Source: JBFLYZ01 sp040756415
GTDB taxonomy: Bacteria > Bacteroidota > Bacteroidia > JADZBD01
Direction: 5' to 3'
Assembly (NCBI GenBank): GCA_040756415.1
Contig: JBFLYZ010000055.1
Span: forward strand, 1-25,328
Length of the DNA stretch: 25,328 nt
Part shown: positions 21,690 to 25,328 of the stretch, piece after piece
How positions within the stretch are numbered: position 1 is the stretch's first letter
Layout of the letters: every line of letters begins with the position of its first letter
The notes under the pieces: model-generated
What the model was told of the DNA's origin: nothing
The model's database searches: none
The model's input: only the letters and a program-made list of their open reading frames with translations
Made by a program: the position numbers and the translations under genes

Positions 21690-23039
21690 ATGAAAAACAT
21701 TTTCAGATACATCCTCAACCCGTTCTCGCGCAGGGACAAAGGCCTGGGGGAATATGGCGCGGCACGGAAGGATGAAAGCTTCTGGGCCAATACGAAGAGG
21801 CAGTTCAGGAAGAACAAGCTGGCGGTATGGTCGCTGCGCTTTATCTATGTGCTGGTATTCATCGCCCTGTTCGCTGATTTCCTGGCCAACGAAAAGCCCA
21901 TAGCCTGCGGCTATAAGGGCAGCACCTACTTCCCCGTGTTCCGCTCGTACGCGGTCGACCTGGGCCTGGCCAACTGGCAAAGTGATTTTCAGAACATAGA
22001 ATGGAGCGAGCTGGAATACGACTGGGTGATTTACCCCCCGGTGCCCTACCTGCCCAAGAACCAGGATGAAAAGAACATCCACTCGGTGAGCCCTTTTGGC
22101 GACCAGGATATCAAATCGAATTTCTGGCGGCACTGGATGGGTACCGATGAGATCGGCCGCGATGTGCTCTCGGCCATGATACACGGCACGCGCATCGCCC
22201 TGCTGGTGGGCGTGGTGTCCATGAGCATTTCCGCCCTGATCGGCATCATCCTGGGCGCCATGGCCGGGTATTTCGGGGATACGCGCCTTAAGGCTTCGCG
22301 CGCTACGGTCATTGTAGGAGGCATATTCCTCCTGCTCGGCATATTCTGGGGCTTCGGATCCAGGAGCTATATCCTGCGCGATTCGTTCGCCATTTCCCTG
22401 GTCAGTTTCCTCTGGGAGTTCCTGCTCAGCACGCTGATCATGATCGCTGTATTCCTGGCCGGAAGGCTGGCAGCCAAACCGCTCAAACGCATACCCTGGT
22501 TCGGTTACCGCATCAATATTCCGGTGGATATCATGGTATCGCGCCTGATCGAGATCAAACTGAGCATACCCACCCTCTTCCTGATCATTTCTATCTCGGC
22601 CATTGTAGAAAAGCCATCTATCTACATCGTGATGGTCATCATCGGTGTGATCTCCTGGACCGGAATCGCGCGCTTCATCCGCGCTGAACTTTTGAAAGTA
22701 CGCAACCTTGAATTCATCGAAGCCGCAAACGCTCTGGGTTTCCCGGAGTGGCGCATTATCTTCAAGCACGCCATCCCCAACTCCCTTTCGCCCGTGCTCA
22801 TCGCGGTGGCTTTCGGCATAGCCAGCGCCATCCTGATCGAAAGCACGCTTTCTTTCCTGGGCATTGGCGTTCCGGCCGAGACCCTGACCTGGGGCTCGCT
22901 TCTATCTGCAGCGCGGCAATCGCCCACAGCCTGGTGGCTGGCCATATTCCCCGGACTGGCCATCTTTCTCACCGTTACGGTGTTCAACCTGGCGGGCGAG
23001 GGGCTGACCGATGCGCTGGATCCCAGGCTGAAGAAGTAA
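21690..23039 (+). CDS. Peptide ABC transporter permease, OppC/DppC type, with two insertions
   Basis: A 449-residue inner membrane permease. It has a cytoplasmic N-terminus, a first helix (about 49-66) and an extended periplasmic stretch (about 70-155). The standard core begins HWMGTDEIGRDVLSAMIHGTRIALLVG. After MAGYFGDTRLKASR an insert of about 75 residues (197-273) containing two extra hydrophobic segments interrupts the usual AGYFGG...D...R-h-h-D sequence, which resumes at IPVDIMVSRLIEIKLSIP. The EAA loop is FIEAANALGFPEWRIIFKHA (342-361), and the C-terminus ends GLTDALDPRLKK as in the family. Typical members have about 300 residues. It pairs with the DppB-type permease; it is the last gene of the operon here. 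Confidence 0.92.
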   Translation: MKNIFRYILNPFSRRDKGLGEYGAARKDESFWANTKRQFRKNKLAVWSLRFIYVLVFIALFADFLANEKPIACGYKGSTYFPVFRSYAVDLGLANWQSDFQNIEWSELEYDWVIYPPVPYLPKNQDEKNIHSVSPFGDQDIKSNFWRHWMGTDEIGRDVLSAMIHGTRIALLVGVVSMSISALIGIILGAMAGYFGDTRLKASRATVIVGGIFLLLGIFWGFGSRSYILRDSFAISLVSFLWEFLLSTLIMIAVFLAGRLAAKPLKRIPWFGYRINIPVDIMVSRLIEIKLSIPTLFLIISISAIVEKPSIYIVMVIIGVISWTGIARFIRAELLKVRNLEFIEAANALGFPEWRIIFKHAIPNSLSPVLIAVAFGIASAILIESTLSFLGIGVPAETLTWGSLLSAARQSPTAWWLAIFPGLAIFLTVTVFNLAGEGLTDALDPRLKK

Positions 23040-23110
23040 TAATACTTGTTCCCTTATTCCCTTATTCCCCTTGTTCATAAGTAAACCTTGACGGTTTGCC
23101 TGTTTCTGGG

Positions 23111-23118
23111 TAAATTAG
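23111..23118 (+). promoter_or_regulatory. Possible -7 box TAAATTAG
   Basis: It matches 7 of 8 to TAnnTTTG, with TTG at 23088-23090, 20 bases upstream, as possible -33 element. It ends 17 bases before the ATG at 23136, giving the small gene its own promoter. Confidence 0.4.
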
Positions 23119-23135
23119 ATTAAAACTTACTTACC

Positions 23136-23423
23136 ATGAATACCCGTGAAAAACAACTGTATCGCACCATCGACAGGCTGTTATGGGACAAGTGGAGCAG
23201 CATTGGAGATGATGACATTGCCGAAAGCGAGGAGCACGCAGATTGCGTTCAGCAGATCTACCGACTGGCATTGAACGGTGCCGGCACCGAAGAGATCATG
23301 GGCCATCTGCGCAGGCATGCGCTGGCCGACCTGGGTCTCTTCTCCAATCTCAGGCATTGCAGGAGCATTGCCGAGGAGATCGTTGCCGTACGCGATGCCA
23401 TGAGCGAAGCGGTGGCAAACTGA
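23136..23423 (+). CDS. Small helical protein, function unknown
   Basis: A 95-residue acidic, all-helical cytoplasmic protein without signal or membrane segment. It has the order MNTREKQLYRTIDRLLWDKWSSIGDDD, then EEHADCVQQIYRLALNGAGTEEIMGHLRRH, then a last helix rich in Ala and Glu. The layout (helix, W-x-x-I-G, acidic turn, Y-x-x-x-h helix, G-A-x-x-E-E-I-x-x-x-L) recalls small DUF1871-like proteins, but the match is weak. It stands alone between the ABC importer and the beta-propeller gene. No function is proposed. Confidence 0.7.
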   Translation: MNTREKQLYRTIDRLLWDKWSSIGDDDIAESEEHADCVQQIYRLALNGAGTEEIMGHLRRHALADLGLFSNLRHCRSIAEEIVAVRDAMSEAVAN

Positions 23424-23449
23424 GCCGCTTTCATTCGCAAAACAGGCAT

Positions 23450-23467
23450 GCGGACCAGCCGGTCCGC
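23450..23467. terminator. Hairpin after the small helical protein gene
   Basis: GCGGACC and GGTCCGC form a perfect 7-bp stem with a 4-base loop, 27 bases after the stop at 23423. There is no T-run, so termination is only possible. Confidence 0.4.
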
Positions 23468-23515
23468 CACGCATAGTTATTAACCATACCTGTTCAAAAC
23501 AATTCCCCCTCCCTA

Positions 23516-23545
23516 TTGCCCTTTCCCCTCAAAGCCCTAATTTTG
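23516..23545 (+). promoter_or_regulatory. Promoter of the TPR/beta-propeller gene
   Basis: A -33-like TTG (23516-23518) is followed after 19 bases by TAATTTTG (23538-23545), an exact -7 match. The start codon lies 33 bases further on. This is the best-formed Bacteroidota promoter in the window. Confidence 0.6.
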
Positions 23546-23578
23546 CGGATGCCCGTAAAAACCTTACGCTAACCGCTT

Positions 23579-25328
23579 ATGAAGCTTCGTTCACTGCTCA
23601 TCTTACTGGTCTTTTCATTTACCGTTTCCCTCGCCCAACCCCCTTCCTTCGATAAAAAAGAGTTCCGTTACCTGTTCGAGCAGGGCAACCTGATGATACT
23701 GGAGCAGTTCTACGACACGGCCCTCAAAACCTTCCTTAAGCTTCACCAGTGGGACACCGCCCATGCCAATGTAGCCTATAAGATCGGTTTTCTCTACCTG
23801 CAGTCCGCTACGAACAAAGCCAAATCCATACCCTACCTGGAGCAGGCCAACCGCCATCTCACCAAAAAATACGTGGAGTTCGAGGCCTCCGAGCGCAACG
23901 CGCCCGAGATAGCCATGTACTACCTGGCCGTGGCCTACCACCTCGACTATAAGTTTGACGAGGCTATAGCCCTCTTCGAAAAATACAAGACCCGGATCAG
24001 CGCCAAGAACACCGATGTGATCGCTGACATCAACCACCGCATTGAATGGTGCAAGAACGGCAAGGTCCTGACCAACGCGCCCATCAATTTCATTATTACG
24101 AATATGGGCGACAGCGTGAACTCGCCCTACCCGGATTACAGCCCGGTGATCACGGCCGATGAAAGCATGATCCTGTTCACCTCCCGCAGGCCCGGTGTAG
24201 GCGGAATGGACAACAGGACCATAGACGACCAGTTCTATGAGGATATATGGGTGTGCTACCGCAAACCCGATGGCACGTGGACCGAGGCGCAAAGCATTGG
24301 CCCCACCATCAACACCTTCGACCATGAGGCCACCATCGGCCTTTCCGCTGACGGGCAGCAGCTATTCATTTACAAGGACGATAAGGGAGACGGCAATATT
24401 TACGTGAGCGAGCTCAACGGCAATGTTTTTTCTGTTCCCGAGAAGCTGGGCACCGAGCCGGGCGACATCACCGATGTGAACACCATCGCCTGGGAGCCCA
24501 GCGCCTGCGTGAGCGCTGACGGGAGCACTCTTTATTTTGTGAGCGACCGCAAAGGAGGCTTTGGCGGACGTGACCTGTACAAATGCGTAAAGTTGCCCAA
24601 TGGGCGCTGGAGCAAAGCGCTCAACCTGGGCCCTTCGGTCAACTCGCCTTATGACGAGGACGCCCCCTTTATTCACCCTGACGGAAAAACCCTTTTCTTC
24701 TCCTCCAAGGGGCACAAATCCATGGGCGGCTTCGATATTTTCTTCTCCACGAAAACCGACAGCGGATGGACCGTGCCGGAGAACATGGGGTACCCCATGA
24801 ACACCACCGATGACGATATCTTCTACGTCATGTCGACCGATGGACGCAGGGCCTATTTCGCCTCGTACCGCGAAGACGGCAAAGGCGAAAAGGACATTTA
24901 CATGGCCACTATCCCCATACCTGTGTCGGAGCCGGTGGCTCTCATGCTTTTCTACGTGAAGAACGGCAATGGCGATCCTCTCGATCCCAGCACGGTCATG
25001 CACCTGATATCTCTCGAAACAGGCGAAACGAAGGATTTCCGGCCGGTGATCGGCACGGGCAAGACCACCGTTACCCTGCCTCCCGGCAAACCATATACGC
25101 TCACCATAGAGGTGAACGGCAACAACGTATATTCCGAGGACCTCAAAACACCCTACGATGACTTTACCGATATACAGAAGGAAACCTATGTGCGCACCAT
25201 CGTGCTGGGCGAGCTGATAGCCAGCGATACCACCAAAACGGTACAGCCCGTTGACAGCGTTCCCCTGGTGAAAAAGGATCCGGATGTCATAGTAAAGAAA
25301 GACCCTGATGTCAAAAAAGACCCTGACA
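23579..25328 (+). CDS. TPR/PD40 beta-propeller protein, PorE/OmpA-family-like (partial, runs off the end)
   Basis: At least 583 residues, 3' end outside the window. A signal peptide (MKLRSLLILLVFSFTVSLAQ) is followed by a TPR-like helical part (about 22-160: YLFEQGNLMI, YDTALKTFLKL, AYKIGFLYLQ, IAMYYLAVAYH). A PD40/WD40-type propeller comes next (about 185-445), with blades SPVITADESMILFTSRR, LSADGQQLFIYKDD, VSADGSTLYFVSDRKGG, IHPDGKTLFFSSKG and STDGRRAYFASYRE. A beta-sandwich (about 450-540) resembling a carboxypeptidase-regulatory fold follows, then a KKDPDV repeat linker. This order is that of T9SS component PorE, which ends with a peptidoglycan-binding OmpA domain. Here that domain would lie beyond the window, so the assignment is an inference. 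No stop codon is present to 25328. Confidence 0.85.
   Translation, partial: MKLRSLLILLVFSFTVSLAQPPSFDKKEFRYLFEQGNLMILEQFYDTALKTFLKLHQWDTAHANVAYKIGFLYLQSATNKAKSIPYLEQANRHLTKKYVEFEASERNAPEIAMYYLAVAYHLDYKFDEAIALFEKYKTRISAKNTDVIADINHRIEWCKNGKVLTNAPINFIITNMGDSVNSPYPDYSPVITADESMILFTSRRPGVGGMDNRTIDDQFYEDIWVCYRKPDGTWTEAQSIGPTINTFDHEATIGLSADGQQLFIYKDDKGDGNIYVSELNGNVFSVPEKLGTEPGDITDVNTIAWEPSACVSADGSTLYFVSDRKGGFGGRDLYKCVKLPNGRWSKALNLGPSVNSPYDEDAPFIHPDGKTLFFSSKGHKSMGGFDIFFSTKTDSGWTVPENMGYPMNTTDDDIFYVMSTDGRRAYFASYREDGKGEKDIYMATIPIPVSEPVALMLFYVKNGNGDPLDPSTVMHLISLETGETKDFRPVIGTGKTTVTLPPGKPYTLTIEVNGNNVYSEDLKTPYDDFTDIQKETYVRTIVLGELIASDTTKTVQPVDSVPLVKKDPDVIVKKDPDVKKDPD

Noticed and set aside
21666..22769. 367-codon minus-strand open frame
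   Set aside because: Antisense to the DppC-type permease with its conserved EAA loop; His/Asp-rich shadow composition.

Overview
The window reads as a chromosomal segment from a moderately GC-rich member of the Bacteroidota. The evidence is the protein families (GWxTD protein, gliding-motility/T9SS-type CHU_C domain, long PKD arrays, a TPR/beta-propeller protein of PorE type), the divergent aroQ/xerD pair seen in many Bacteroidota, and upstream boxes matching the Bacteroidota -7 element TAnnTTTG. No rRNA, CRISPR array, intact transposon or prophage was found.

Layout: 1-1090 is visibly AT-rich and looks foreign. It holds a HEAT-like orphan gene and the C-terminal remnant of a large serine recombinase, ending at a strong bidirectional terminator against tRNA-Ser(TGA). 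A tRNA-Gly(CCC) follows, then an OsmC-family protein, a KGG-repeat hydrophilic stress-type protein, and a convergent multi-span membrane protein. From 3983 to 7364 lies a forward run: GWxTD protein, GT2 glycosyltransferase, small exported protein, DUF167 protein. aroQ converges on this run, and xerD is divergent from aroQ. Next come a membrane-anchored thioredoxin/peroxiredoxin-like protein and a one-base-overlapping PAS-SpoIIE phosphatase.

From 11078 to 17212 is a surface-protein cluster: a stand-alone CHU_C domain protein, a small FN3-like exported protein, and a 1675-residue protein with 16 PKD repeats followed by FN3 domains. The giant protein stops inside its last FN3 domain, with no C-terminal sorting domain, where it meets a convergent SiaC (DUF1987) gene. 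The first two genes carry the same 12-bp motif at the same distance from their start codons. siaC itself looks shifted by one base near its start.

From 17742 to 18466 is a small complex locus: tRNA-Ser(GCT), a frame-broken GIY-YIG nuclease gene ending 2 bp from the tRNA 5' end, and about 345 bp away a second, diverged copy of the tRNA 5' half plus the nuclease tail. This is the most unusual structure in the window. The right part holds a peptide-type ABC importer (lipoprotein plus two permeases with unusually large insertions, no ATPases present), a small helical protein of unknown function, and the start of a TPR/beta-propeller protein that runs off the window.

I see no clear defence or novel enzymatic system. 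The best candidates for something undescribed are the tRNA/GIY-YIG duplication and the split surface-protein cluster with its shared upstream motif.
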